Assembly: GCF_000737865.1 (NCBI RefSeq)
Contig: NZ_CP007287.1
Location: forward strand, 1,330,252-1,394,251
DNA: 64,000 nt
From: Bifidobacterium coryneforme
GTDB taxonomy: Bacteria; Actinomycetota; Actinomycetes; Actinomycetales; Bifidobacteriaceae
Direction of reading: 5' to 3'
Shown here: in pieces, positions 43,842 to 52,582 of the stretch
Layout of the letters: every line of letters starts with the position of its first letter
How positions within the stretch are numbered: position 1 is the stretch's first letter
Position numbers and translations under genes: made by a program
The notes under the pieces: generated by a model
Seen by the model: only the letters and a program-made list of their open reading frames with translations
What the model was told of the DNA's origin: nothing
Database searches by the model: none

Positions 43842-43883
43842 ACGCAAGGGCAGACGGTTATCGTCTGCCCTTGCGTTTTATTT
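43842..43883 (+). terminator. Rho-independent terminator after tRNA-Pro
   Basis: ACGCAAGGGCAGACG at 43842-43856 pairs perfectly with 43862-43876 and is followed by a T-rich tract. Confidence 0.92.
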
Positions 43884-44086
43884 GCCCTGATGCGTCTATC
43901 CGTAATCGCAACCGGACGTTCCTCTGCACGTAATCACTTCCATCACCGATGCAGACAAGACCACGGCAACGGTGTGACCAAATCAACGTCCGTTTCCCGC
44001 GTTCGTTCATGCTTGCGGATTTAGAATGGGAACACTGCTCTACGTACCGCCAGGTTCGCAGTGTCATCAAAGGCGAGGGAGGCCAC

Positions 44087-46156
44087 ATGGTCGACGACAG
44101 GCAGGCCGACAATCATCAGGGGGAAGACTCCGCAGCACACATGCAGACTGACGGGGAATTTGACAGCCAGGCGTTCCTGGACGGTCTGGATGCCATCTTC
44201 CAGGCAGGCAAGGCCAAGGACGACGCCGAACCTTACCTACAGCAAGCCTTGGTGGATGCCGAAAACGCTGGAGACGACGCAGGACTCCTGACCGTACTCA
44301 ACGAGACCATGGGCTTCTACCGCTCCCAGGGACGACACAAGGAGAACATGTGGATTATTCAGCGGGCCATTGAGCTGGCCACACGGATGCGGATTGAAGG
44401 ATCCGAGGCCTGGACCACCACATTGATCAACGCAGCCACAGGCCTGCGCGCAGCCAAGCAGTATGACCAGGCAGAGGACCTCTACCGACAGGCCCTGGCC
44501 TCGGCAGCAAAAACCCTCAAGCCCGATGATAGAAGGCTGGCGGCCCTGCACAACAACCTCTCCATGCTCTACAGCGAGACCGGGCGGTTCGACCAGGCCG
44601 AGCAGGAACTACGCCAGGCGATGACCATATTGGAGGACTCGAGCCCCGATCCCTCAGCAGACCTGGATCTGGCATCGACCAACACCAATTTGGCTCTCCT
44701 GCTCCTCCAGGAGGGTACGGACGGCAAGCACGAGGATAAACGCGAGGCAATCGTTCAGGATGCCACGAACCACGCCGTCAAAGCCCTGGAAATCTACCGG
44801 CAAGGTCATCTGGAGGAGAGCGCCCACTATGCCTCGGCGCTGGCTGGATACGCCCAGGTCAGATTCTTCGCCGGCCGGTTCGACCAGGCAGTACAGGCCT
44901 ATCGTCAATCCCTGGCAATCATCGAGTCCAGGTACGGCAAGGGCAGCGACTACTACACCATCACCAGTCAGAACCTAGAGCAGGCAGAAGAGGCGGCCAA
45001 GGAGGCCGGACAGGATCCCGATGCCGTCGAAGCCTCCCTCCCCACTGCCACACGTCCGTTGGCAAATGGAAGGAATACCGGCACCGACAACGATTCAGTT
45101 ACCGGATACAACCTGGATTCCTACAAGACTTCGACCACACCTGACATCAGTGGTCTGGCCCTGTCAAAGGCATACTGGGAGCAAGTCGGCAAACCCATGA
45201 TTCAGGAAAGGTACCCCCGGTATTTACGTCGTATGGCTGTGGGACTGATGGGGCATGGGTCGGACTGTTACGGTTTTGACGATGCCGTCTCCAGGGACCA
45301 TGATTTCGGACCCGGGTTCTGCATCTGGCTGACGGAGGAGGACTACCAGGCCATTGGCGAGGATCTGGAAGCCGACTACCTGGTCCTCCCCCAGGACTTC
45401 ATGGGCTTCCATCCCCGTACCGACAGTGTCCGGGCCAAGGGGGCCAACAGGAGGGTCGGCGTTTTTGAAATCGGCGACTTCTTCGAATCCCTGACCGGGT
45501 ACAGGCAGGCGCCTCCCGAGGATCATCCTCACGAGTGGCTCCTCCTGGACGAGCCGACCTTGGCCGCCGCCACGAACGGGAAGATCTTCGCCGACCCCCT
45601 GGGCAGGATGCTCTCAGTCCGGCAGGGTTTCAAGAACATGCCGGATGACGTGCGTTTCAGCCTCATATCGCGCCGCCTGGGCATGATATCCCAGGCGGGT
45701 CAGTACAACCTTCCCAGGTCCCTGGCACGTGGGGATGGGGCGGCGGCGATGCTCTCCATCAACGAATTCGTTCGGGCCACCGCCTCCCTGGTCTTCCTGG
45801 TCAACAACCCCCTGACCGTCGGTTACCTCCCCTACTACAAGTGGCAGTTCGCGGCCCTGCGTCGTCTCAGCAGACTCATGGCCGCCCGACTGGGAGAGGT
45901 CACCCAGGAACTGGAGGACGTTCTCAGGCTCGCCTCGGCCGCCTGCTACGGCGGAGCCGGATTCGGCGAGGGCGGCAAGGGGGCAGGCCCTGCCGCCAAG
46001 CAGGTACAGGAGAAGATAGAGGGCATCTGCGCTCGGATCGTCCATGAACTGCAGGCCGAGGGGCTCACGAACAGTCGGGAGACCTTCCTGGAATGGCAGC
46101 GCCCCTATATCGAGGCACATATCCATGGCACCGACCCGGTCCTGCACAGCATCTAA
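44087..46156 (+). CDS. TPR-repeat protein fused to DUF4037 nucleotidyltransferase-like domain
   Basis: A 689-residue cytosolic protein. Residues 30-330 are tetratricopeptide repeats (for example YDQAEDLYRQALASAAKTL, FDQAEQELRQAMTILEDS, FDQAVQAYRQSLAIIESRYG). The C-terminal half is DUF4037, with a polymerase-beta-type nucleotidyltransferase signature GLMGHGSDCYGFDDAVSRDHDFG: the GS motif followed by Asp-His-Asp. A likely third carboxylate lies in RVGVFEIGDFFESLTGY. The domain resembles DNA-polymerase-beta/aminoglycoside nucleotidyltransferase folds, but no substrate is known. The ATG at 44087 follows GGGAGG. The DUF4125 gene begins 49 bases downstream, and the two families are known to co-occur, so they probably work together. 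Confidence 0.8.
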   Translation: MVDDRQADNHQGEDSAAHMQTDGEFDSQAFLDGLDAIFQAGKAKDDAEPYLQQALVDAENAGDDAGLLTVLNETMGFYRSQGRHKENMWIIQRAIELATRMRIEGSEAWTTTLINAATGLRAAKQYDQAEDLYRQALASAAKTLKPDDRRLAALHNNLSMLYSETGRFDQAEQELRQAMTILEDSSPDPSADLDLASTNTNLALLLLQEGTDGKHEDKREAIVQDATNHAVKALEIYRQGHLEESAHYASALAGYAQVRFFAGRFDQAVQAYRQSLAIIESRYGKGSDYYTITSQNLEQAEEAAKEAGQDPDAVEASLPTATRPLANGRNTGTDNDSVTGYNLDSYKTSTTPDISGLALSKAYWEQVGKPMIQERYPRYLRRMAVGLMGHGSDCYGFDDAVSRDHDFGPGFCIWLTEEDYQAIGEDLEADYLVLPQDFMGFHPRTDSVRAKGANRRVGVFEIGDFFESLTGYRQAPPEDHPHEWLLLDEPTLAAATNGKIFADPLGRMLSVRQGFKNMPDDVRFSLISRRLGMISQAGQYNLPRSLARGDGAAAMLSINEFVRATASLVFLVNNPLTVGYLPYYKWQFAALRRLSRLMAARLGEVTQELEDVLRLASAACYGGAGFGEGGKGAGPAAKQVQEKIEGICARIVHELQAEGLTNSRETFLEWQRPYIEAHIHGTDPVLHSI

Positions 46157-46205
46157 GGGACCCGCGAAGGGCAGCAAAACGGGGCGAATCCGGAAAGGAC
46201 GTCGA

Positions 46206-46850
46206 ATGACAAGCGAAGACGACGAACAAGACCAGCGGGATGACCAATCCCTGCGGGAGGATATCGTCAGGCACGAGTGGGCTCAGTTCCAAGGTGTCAA
46301 CAACGAGGGCGGCCCTGCAAACTGCCAGGGGAACTGGCCGATTTTCCACCAGATGAGACTGAGCCAGTTCATGACCTGGCCGGCCGACCTCCTATCCAGC
46401 TATGGCGACGATCTGAACCAGGCCGATGCCACGGGGCGCAACCTCCTGACCGAGAAGTACGGAAGGATGATGGAGTCCACGGTCCCCGACCAGTACCGGC
46501 GCGACATCGCCCCCTACCTGCCGAAACTGGGCATCGAGCGTCAGACCCGACAGGAGGCCATCATCGACCAGCAGGTGGCCTGGGCCAAGGAATTCCGCGA
46601 GCGCTACCCCAGACTTGGCAGGGAGATGAGGGTGCTCAGAACCAGCCAGGACACCCCTGATTCCACCTCGTTCGAAACCTACCTCCGAGGGGAGTTGAGC
46701 ACCTATTCAGCCAGGACCCTGGGCCTGTATGAGCGGATGATTGCCGACATGGTCTCCCAAGGGCGAAATCTGACGGCGGAGACAATCCTGTTCACAGTCA
46801 AGCAGAACGGGTTCAACAGCCTGGATGAGGCTGAGCGGGCGCAGTCCTAG
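46206..46850 (+). CDS. DUF4125 family protein
   Basis: A 214-residue predicted soluble helical protein with the conserved opening IVRHEWAQFQGVNNEGGPANCQ and NWPIFHQMRLSQFMTWP, matching DUF4125. A Tyr/Glu-rich middle (LLTEKYGRMMEST) and a helical C-terminus (GLYERMIADMVSQGRNLTAETIL) follow. Function is unknown. It follows the TPR-DUF4037 gene in one transcript; this partnership is the main clue. GGAAAGGA precedes the ATG. Confidence 0.8.
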   Translation: MTSEDDEQDQRDDQSLREDIVRHEWAQFQGVNNEGGPANCQGNWPIFHQMRLSQFMTWPADLLSSYGDDLNQADATGRNLLTEKYGRMMESTVPDQYRRDIAPYLPKLGIERQTRQEAIIDQQVAWAKEFRERYPRLGREMRVLRTSQDTPDSTSFETYLRGELSTYSARTLGLYERMIADMVSQGRNLTAETILFTVKQNGFNSLDEAERAQS

Positions 46851-46894
46851 GCAGGGCGAGACCTCCTCGCACCATGTATGGGTCAGGGACTCGC

Positions 46895-46900
46895 TAAAGT
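46895..46900 (+). promoter_or_regulatory. -10 box adjacent to the alpha/beta-hydrolase start
   Basis: TAAAGT ends seven bases before the GTG at 46908; no ribosome site intervenes. Confidence 0.45.
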
Positions 46901-46907
46901 TGGTCCA

Positions 46908-48524
46908 GTGCGAATCGGAAAACGCTTGATGGTCCTGGCGGCCACATACATCATCATCCTGGTGGCCTTTGTCCAGCTGGGTTCGGCCATGAACACGAAC
47001 TGGCAGGTGGAACGGTACCAGGACCATATCAAGGTCGACACCAGGAAGACGGCCATCGCCTCCTCAAAAGGGCCGACCACCCCTGAAGGCACATATAAGG
47101 TACGGGAGAGCCAAATCCAAATCGAGCTGGCTCCTGGACATGCCATCGATGCCATCGTGCGCCAACCCGTGGGAGCCCCCGGCCCCAGGCCGGCCTGCCT
47201 CTTCATCCACGGGGCAGGAACCGGCAAGGCTTCCGAGGTATACGGAGATCTTGCCTCAGCCATGGCCTCGGCAGGCATCACCACCCTGGTACCCGACAAG
47301 CGCCTGGACACGTATTCCACCCTGCACAGGAACTACGAGGCCATGTCGCGAGATTACGACAAGTCCTTCGAGAAGCTGAGGTCCTGGCCCGGAGTCAACC
47401 CGGCCATGGTCGGCATATACGCCGAATCCGAGGGCACATGGATTTCAAGCATCATGACCGCCCGCCGACATGACGTGGCCTACACCATCCTGACCTCCGC
47501 CCCCGTCTATCCGGGACGCCAGCAGATGCCCATGGCCGCAACCTCATATCTCGATCTGATCAAGGCCCCGTCGGGCATCAAGAAGGTCATACCGAAACTC
47601 CTGGGGATGGACTTCTCATCCCTGGGTCTCGAATATGCCGACTTTGAGTCCCTCCCCTATCTTGACCACATCACCCAGCCGACCCTGGTCAACTACGGTA
47701 CCGAGGATGTCTCCATGCCGGTGGAACAGGGGGCCAGGGAAATCATGCGCCGCGCCCGGGATGCCGGCAACCGGAACGTGACCGTCCGGTATTACCCCAC
47801 CAACCATCAAATCAGAACCGGATCGCGCCTGGCCAAGGATGGACTCCCGCTGGAGTCCCATTACACGCACGACCTGGAGGATTGGATCAACGGGGTTGCC
47901 GAGGGCACCGGAGCCGACCAGTGGGCAACGCCCATGATTGCCGGGAGCAGCCCCAATCAGCTCTTTGCCGCGCCCGAGGAAACCAGCTCTGGGCTCCTGC
48001 GCTCGCTGAACACACTCCTGATACTGATGGTGGGCGGTCCCGTCCTCCTCCTGCTCGCGCTCCTGTCTTCCTGCGGGATGGCCTTGGCAACCTGGGTAAG
48101 GAAGCGGAGATTGCAGCGCGACCCGGAAGAGGCTCGGGCCGGAACAACTGGATACGGTAGCGGGATTGCCGTCAGACTATGCGGCCTGGGTCTGGGGTCA
48201 CTGGTCGTTATGGGGCTCCTGGTCTGGTATGCGCTGCGTGTGGTTCGCCACGCCCTGACCCTCGAACCTCTGTCGTCAGCATCCGTGGCAGGATGGACCG
48301 GGCTCAGATGCCTGGCCCTGGTCCTGAGCTTGGTCCTGGCCTCGCTGATTACACGGGCTGTAATCAGGGTTCCTTCGAACAATCAGGAGGAAGGGACTGA
48401 GGTGCCGCCCCATGTAATCCATCTGGCCGCAGGCTGGGGACACTGGCTCACCCTGGTCCTGACCGTGATCGGATCCATCATGATTCTCGCCACCCTGGCC
48501 TTCTGGGGGCTGTTCAGCTTCTGA
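46908..48524 (+). CDS. Membrane-anchored alpha/beta hydrolase with C-terminal helices
   Basis: A 538-residue protein: N-terminal helix (VLAATYIIILVAFVQLGS), an extracytoplasmic alpha/beta-hydrolase domain (about 60-350), then four C-terminal helices. The domain has CLFIHGAGTGKASEV (oxyanion region), the nucleophile elbow VGIYAESEGTW (Ser in Ala-Glu-Ser-Glu-Gly, where the first Gly of GxSxG is Ala), an acid in NYGTEDVSMP and His in YYPTNHQIRTG. It resembles dienelactone-hydrolase/acyl-peptidase-like serine hydrolases; the substrate is unknown. The start is the GTG at 46908, giving a short basic N-terminus before the helix. The stop overlaps the convergent gene at 48514 by 11 bases. Confidence 0.75.
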   Translation: MRIGKRLMVLAATYIIILVAFVQLGSAMNTNWQVERYQDHIKVDTRKTAIASSKGPTTPEGTYKVRESQIQIELAPGHAIDAIVRQPVGAPGPRPACLFIHGAGTGKASEVYGDLASAMASAGITTLVPDKRLDTYSTLHRNYEAMSRDYDKSFEKLRSWPGVNPAMVGIYAESEGTWISSIMTARRHDVAYTILTSAPVYPGRQQMPMAATSYLDLIKAPSGIKKVIPKLLGMDFSSLGLEYADFESLPYLDHITQPTLVNYGTEDVSMPVEQGAREIMRRARDAGNRNVTVRYYPTNHQIRTGSRLAKDGLPLESHYTHDLEDWINGVAEGTGADQWATPMIAGSSPNQLFAAPEETSSGLLRSLNTLLILMVGGPVLLLLALLSSCGMALATWVRKRRLQRDPEEARAGTTGYGSGIAVRLCGLGLGSLVVMGLLVWYALRVVRHALTLEPLSSASVAGWTGLRCLALVLSLVLASLITRAVIRVPSNNQEEGTEVPPHVIHLAAGWGHWLTLVLTVIGSIMILATLAFWGLFSF

Positions 48525-49203
48525 CCGTGGGCCCGGTATCTGACCGATTGACCGCCGAAGCGTCCTTCTCGCTCACCTGTGACGATTGGTCCTCATGGAA
48601 TTCGGCTGTTCCTCGCAGGTCCTTGGAATCTCGATGCCTCCTGTACACTCCCGACATCCAGTACATGATGGCAATGACCACCAGAAGGCAGCCGATGACC
48701 GCAAAGAAGACAGGGAAGATGACCGACCAGTTGAGGACCTCTGTCATCTTCTGCCCGTAGTGGAGGTAAACCAGGCCCAGGATGAGGAAGACCAGAGCGA
48801 AGAGCGAAATGACGCACCCCAGAACGATGGTCGGGGTGCTTGCCCCGGTTGGTCGTATCGGTTCAGGGTCGGGCTGTCTGGGGGCCCGGTACATGGGAGC
48901 GGAGTTGGGCTGGAAGGGAGCCTTCTGAGGGCCCGACCCCGGTGCCGTTGCCCCGGTCATGTTTGTTTCATCCATACGTAGCGTATCGGTATCCGACCCA
49001 CCCTTATCGGCGGCATCAACGGGTGCACCGCTTCCAAGATGCGCCTCGGCACCCCTTGCGGTTTCACCCATCTCAGCCGTATTCAGCTCGGATGGGTCTG
49101 TGCCTGTCGATTCCATCTCAGTGGTTTCCGACCCGGTTGGTTTCACTTCCTCCGCACCCATTTCGTTCTTACCCCTCTCGGAATCGGTCTGCTCACTCAT
49201 CAT
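48514..49203 (-). CDS. Two-helix membrane protein of the PspC/LiaF-like operon
   Basis: A 229-residue protein with a long acidic Glu/Thr-rich N-terminus, then two helices (TIVLGCVISLFALVFLILGLVY and WSVIFPVFFAVIGCLLVVIAIM) and a charged tail. No domain was recognised. Its start overlaps the PspC-gene stop by 11 bases, so it is translationally coupled to it. ATG codons at 49203 and 49200 are both possible; GGGGGA sits best for the first. A role in the envelope-stress module is inferred from context only. Confidence 0.7.
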   Translation of the reverse strand: MMSEQTDSERGKNEMGAEEVKPTGSETTEMESTGTDPSELNTAEMGETARGAEAHLGSGAPVDAADKGGSDTDTLRMDETNMTGATAPGSGPQKAPFQPNSAPMYRAPRQPDPEPIRPTGASTPTIVLGCVISLFALVFLILGLVYLHYGQKMTEVLNWSVIFPVFFAVIGCLLVVIAIMYWMSGVYRRHRDSKDLRGTAEFHEDQSSQVSEKDASAVNRSDTGPTVRS

Positions 49204-51082
49204 CCTCATCCCCCTGATCCGTGTACCAATCTTCATCGTCGTCGTGGTACCTGTTCCGGTGGTTGTCGTTGTTAACCGCCTTCCTCTCAGGCAGGGTGGC
49301 GGTACCCCTTGTAGTGACCTCGAGGTGGCCTCCGATGTCCGGCCGAAGCATGATATTCAACTCCGGATTATCCGGCATGTGCTTTTCGTCGCCCTGATCG
49401 AAATTACTCCAATACCAAGGCACCAGACCGTTCTCTTTCCGGTCCTGTATCTGCTGCTTCCACCAGTCCCTGTTCATCAGTAGGCGCGGCTCGACATCGG
49501 GTCCGTAGTTGAGGAGATCGTCGCCCGGATGCGCAAAGGAATACGTGCAACCTTGGGGCAGGATGACCTCAATATCGGCGAATAAGGCAGCAAGACGGAT
49601 TTCACCGATCGGACAGCCTGAGGTTGAAATGTCCGAGTCGGTCATCTCGACCTGATGGGTGCCATTGTTCTTTTCAAAGTCGGTCAGGTCAATGACCGCC
49701 TTGCCCCGGTGGTCGACATCACCCTTCAGGAGAATTCCGGACCTGTACCTCTCCATCTCCTCTCTGGTCGACCCCATTTTCCTACCACTCTCACCCACGC
49801 GGATCGTGTGGTAGGTATCCAGGTTGGAGCGAATGGCGTATTCCGCATTACCGACCCCTATGCTGATGCAACTCAAAACCAAAACCACCAAGGCCGAAAT
49901 AATCGCAATCGGGGTCAGCCCTCCGGAACGCCGCCCGATGCATCCAAGGACCAGGATGGTGATTCCCAACACCAGGGTCACAGCAGCAGCCCAGACCAGC
50001 GCCATCCGTATGGTATCGGGGAGGCCGCGGTATGGATTGACGGCAGCTATCCAGACGACTCCGCCAGAGACCAGTATCAGCCCCAGCATCAGGCTGACCA
50101 ACCCCGGGCCTGCGGGTTTCCGACGCAGCCTGCGCACACGGGGCCGAGGCTCCGGCGACAGACCTGTATAGGCCGGAGCCGGAGCACTCGCAGAGGGGTA
50201 AGAAGCCGCACGAACGCCTGGGGAAGCGGGTCCGCCACCGGTACCGGACTGATGCTGGTCCGGACCAACTCCGGTGGAATGGGGTTGCCACGCGGCCTGA
50301 GGCTGCTGTCCGCCCTGCCAACCGGGAACGCCGGAACCCAAGGCGTAGGGGCCGGGGTTCTGAATCCCCTGACCACGAGGGTCGGGGCCAGCAGGACCGG
50401 AGTTACCTATACCGGCCCCATAAGGAGCGGAACCACCAATACCGGGGCCACTACCACTTGAGGCACCCGCACCCGGGTTGAAACCGCCGGAACCATTGCC
50501 ACCATAACCGTAAGGACCTGCTCCGTATGGCCCCTGTGCACCATATGGCCCGGGAGCATATGGGCCAGGACCTGCCGGGGAGGGACCGAGCGGTCCTGAG
50601 CCATACCCAGGGGCGGCGTTTGGACCTCCGTCGGGGCCAGCGTTGCCGGCAAAATACCGTAAGGCCTCCTGCCTGCTCCATCTGATGAGGCAATACAGCA
50701 GGAGTCCCGCAATAAGGAAGGAAGCCACTCCGATTCCCAGGGCCCCTGCAGCCAAGAGCCAGCAAATGATGATGCCGACCATGGAACCCTGCCACTGCCC
50801 GTCACGTATGTCCTCGGCGATGATGGCTCCGTAACTGTCAGGGAACACGAACCAGGCGAACCCATAGAAGGCTGCACCAGCCCCGAACAGGAATATGCAG
50901 AGAATCATCACGGCCCTGACCAGGGCCACGTTCCAGCCCATACGCCGGGCGATAGCACCACAGACCCCACCAATCCACCTGTCATCCGGACGCACCAGGT
51001 AGGATTCCCGGCTCATCCGGAACAGCTTTTCGCTCAGCCTTTCATCGGGCTGCCCGTTACGATTGTTTTGATATCCGCTCAT
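49193..51082 (-). CDS. PspC-domain, LiaF-like envelope-stress protein
   Basis: A 629-residue membrane protein. The PspC domain (about residues 23-90) begins YLVRPDDRWIGGVCGAIARRMG. It is followed by helices, a very long Gly/Pro/Tyr-rich segment (about 160-300), four more helices (about 320-410), and a C-terminal beta domain with GEIRLAALFADIEVILPQGCTYSF, resembling the LiaF cell-wall-antibiotic response domain. LiaF-like proteins hold their kinase inactive until the envelope is damaged. No ribosome site precedes the ATG; TGTAAT ends six bases upstream. It is divergent from the PspC-kinase gene across 113 bp. Confidence 0.85.
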   Translation of the reverse strand: MSGYQNNRNGQPDERLSEKLFRMSRESYLVRPDDRWIGGVCGAIARRMGWNVALVRAVMILCIFLFGAGAAFYGFAWFVFPDSYGAIIAEDIRDGQWQGSMVGIIICWLLAAGALGIGVASFLIAGLLLYCLIRWSRQEALRYFAGNAGPDGGPNAAPGYGSGPLGPSPAGPGPYAPGPYGAQGPYGAGPYGYGGNGSGGFNPGAGASSGSGPGIGGSAPYGAGIGNSGPAGPDPRGQGIQNPGPYALGSGVPGWQGGQQPQAAWQPHSTGVGPDQHQSGTGGGPASPGVRAASYPSASAPAPAYTGLSPEPRPRVRRLRRKPAGPGLVSLMLGLILVSGGVVWIAAVNPYRGLPDTIRMALVWAAAVTLVLGITILVLGCIGRRSGGLTPIAIISALVVLVLSCISIGVGNAEYAIRSNLDTYHTIRVGESGRKMGSTREEMERYRSGILLKGDVDHRGKAVIDLTDFEKNNGTHQVEMTDSDISTSGCPIGEIRLAALFADIEVILPQGCTYSFAHPGDDLLNYGPDVEPRLLMNRDWWKQQIQDRKENGLVPWYWSNFDQGDEKHMPDNPELNIMLRPDIGGHLEVTTRGTATLPERKAVNNDNHRNRYHDDDEDWYTDQGDEDDE

Positions 51083-51127
51083 ACTTGTATTACAGCAGAA
51101 AGAAGTCTGCCCGGGCATAGGGAAACA

Positions 51128-51168
51128 CCCTGATTCGACCCTGAAAAACCCTGAAACCTCCCCCCTGA
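51128..51168. repeat. Four CCCTGA repeats in the divergent LiaF/LiaS-like promoter region
   Basis: CCCTGA starts at 51128, 51139, 51149 and 51163, i.e. spaced 11, 10 and 14 bases, close to one helical turn. Same-face spacing between two divergent promoters suggests a binding array, perhaps for the LuxR-type regulator encoded at 52583. Confidence 0.5.
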
Positions 51169-51183
51169 TTACTCCCGACGGTA

Positions 51184-51189
51184 AATAAT
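51184..51189 (+). promoter_or_regulatory. -10 box adjacent to the PspC-kinase start
   Basis: AATAAT ends six bases before the ATG at 51196; no Shine-Dalgarno sequence lies between. Confidence 0.45.
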
Positions 51190-51195
51190 GGAAGC

Positions 51196-52575
51196 ATGAA
51201 CTCGACACAGAGGAACTTCCAAGGTCGGTTTGGTTCGCAACAGAATCCTGAAGACCGGCAGGGGGTGCCGCCCCAGCAGGTATACCAATGGCAGGAACGC
51301 CCTTATCCGGAACAGTTCCCGGCCCCCATCCATCCTGCAAGGCTTCCTCTGATGCGCCCCCAAGACGGACGTATGGTCTGCGGTGTCTGCAAGGGAATCA
51401 GTCTTCATCTCGGCATCAAGGTGGGATGGGTGCGCATCGTCGCCCTTCTCCTGGCTCTGACTATTGTGGGCGCCATCCCGTATGTCTTTCTCTGGCTGAC
51501 ACTTCCCTCCGGAGACCCGGTTGCCGCAGCAATGGCCCCTCCCCAAAGTCAGTCCCCGCTCTCTCGGGGCAACACAACCTCCACTCCAGGGCAACACCCC
51601 GAAGAAAGGCAGCACACTGTCCTGGGCCGGCTCTTCGGCAACACCTCCAAGCCGAAACTGATAGCAGGCCTGGGCATCATCCTTCTGCTTCTGGCCCTTT
51701 TCATGCTCATCGGCAACGTGAGACCCGCGGTCGTCATACCGGCTCTCCTCTTCCTGACCGGCATCGGCCTCTCCTGGATCCAAACCGGGGACTCCGGTCT
51801 CCGCATCCCCCTCCTACTGACCAGCCTGGGCCTCATACTCGCTTCGGTCATCACCTTCCTCCTTTCCACCCTCCCGCTCAACCGGGCGCTGACCATGATG
51901 TCGATGGCAGCCATACTCCTGTTGGGAATCACGGCCGTCGCCGTACCCTGGATCGGCTCCCTGATCCACCAACTCAGCAGGGAGAGCGCTTTGAAGGAAC
52001 GCGAGGAGGAACGCGCCGACATGACCGCCCACCTGCATGACGGGGTATTGCAGACCCTGGCACTCATCCAGCTCCATGCCGACAATCCCCAGACCGTCTT
52101 CACCCTGGCCAGGTCCCAGGAACGCGACCTGCGCAACTGGCTCTACCAGGACCGGACCCCCTCGGAGCGGTCGGTAGGGACCGGCATCCGCGACATAGCC
52201 GCCGAGATCGAGGATTCGTTCGGAAGGCCAATCGAGGTGGTCACCGTCGGCGATGCCATGCCCTGCGCCCAGACGGACGCCCTTCTCGATGCCTCACGCC
52301 AGGCCCTGGTCAATGCGGTGACCCACGGGGGCGAACCCATATCGGTATACTGCGAGGCCGGGCACAGCAAGGTCGAGTTGTTCGTGCGAGACCACGGTTC
52401 CGGCTTCGACATGGACAAGGTGCCACCGGACCGTCTGGGCATCAGGCAGTCCATCGTGGGGCGCATCAAGCGACAGGGCGGTACGGTCGAGATAGTTTCA
52501 CGACCTGGCTGGGGCACAGAGGTGAGGATGCACATGCCTCTTTCGACAGCCAGCCAGCAGGCGGGCAAACAGTAA
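51196..52575 (+). CDS. PspC-domain sensor histidine kinase (LiaS/NarX-like)
   Basis: A 459-residue kinase. An N-terminal PspC domain (RMVCGVCKGISLHLGIKVGWVR, about 60-105) is followed by membrane helices between 150 and 260, a HisKA_3 domain with the phospho-His in MTAHLHDGVLQTLALIQLHAD, and an ATPase domain with DASRQALVNAVTHG (N box), VRDHGSGFD and RLGIRQSIVGRIKRQGG. It should phosphorylate the LuxR-type regulator eight bases downstream. The PspC/LiaF-like protein encoded divergently is its probable inhibitor. Confidence 0.9.
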   Translation: MNSTQRNFQGRFGSQQNPEDRQGVPPQQVYQWQERPYPEQFPAPIHPARLPLMRPQDGRMVCGVCKGISLHLGIKVGWVRIVALLLALTIVGAIPYVFLWLTLPSGDPVAAAMAPPQSQSPLSRGNTTSTPGQHPEERQHTVLGRLFGNTSKPKLIAGLGIILLLLALFMLIGNVRPAVVIPALLFLTGIGLSWIQTGDSGLRIPLLLTSLGLILASVITFLLSTLPLNRALTMMSMAAILLLGITAVAVPWIGSLIHQLSRESALKEREEERADMTAHLHDGVLQTLALIQLHADNPQTVFTLARSQERDLRNWLYQDRTPSERSVGTGIRDIAAEIEDSFGRPIEVVTVGDAMPCAQTDALLDASRQALVNAVTHGGEPISVYCEAGHSKVELFVRDHGSGFDMDKVPPDRLGIRQSIVGRIKRQGGTVEIVSRPGWGTEVRMHMPLSTASQQAGKQ

Positions 52576-52582
52576 GAGACCA

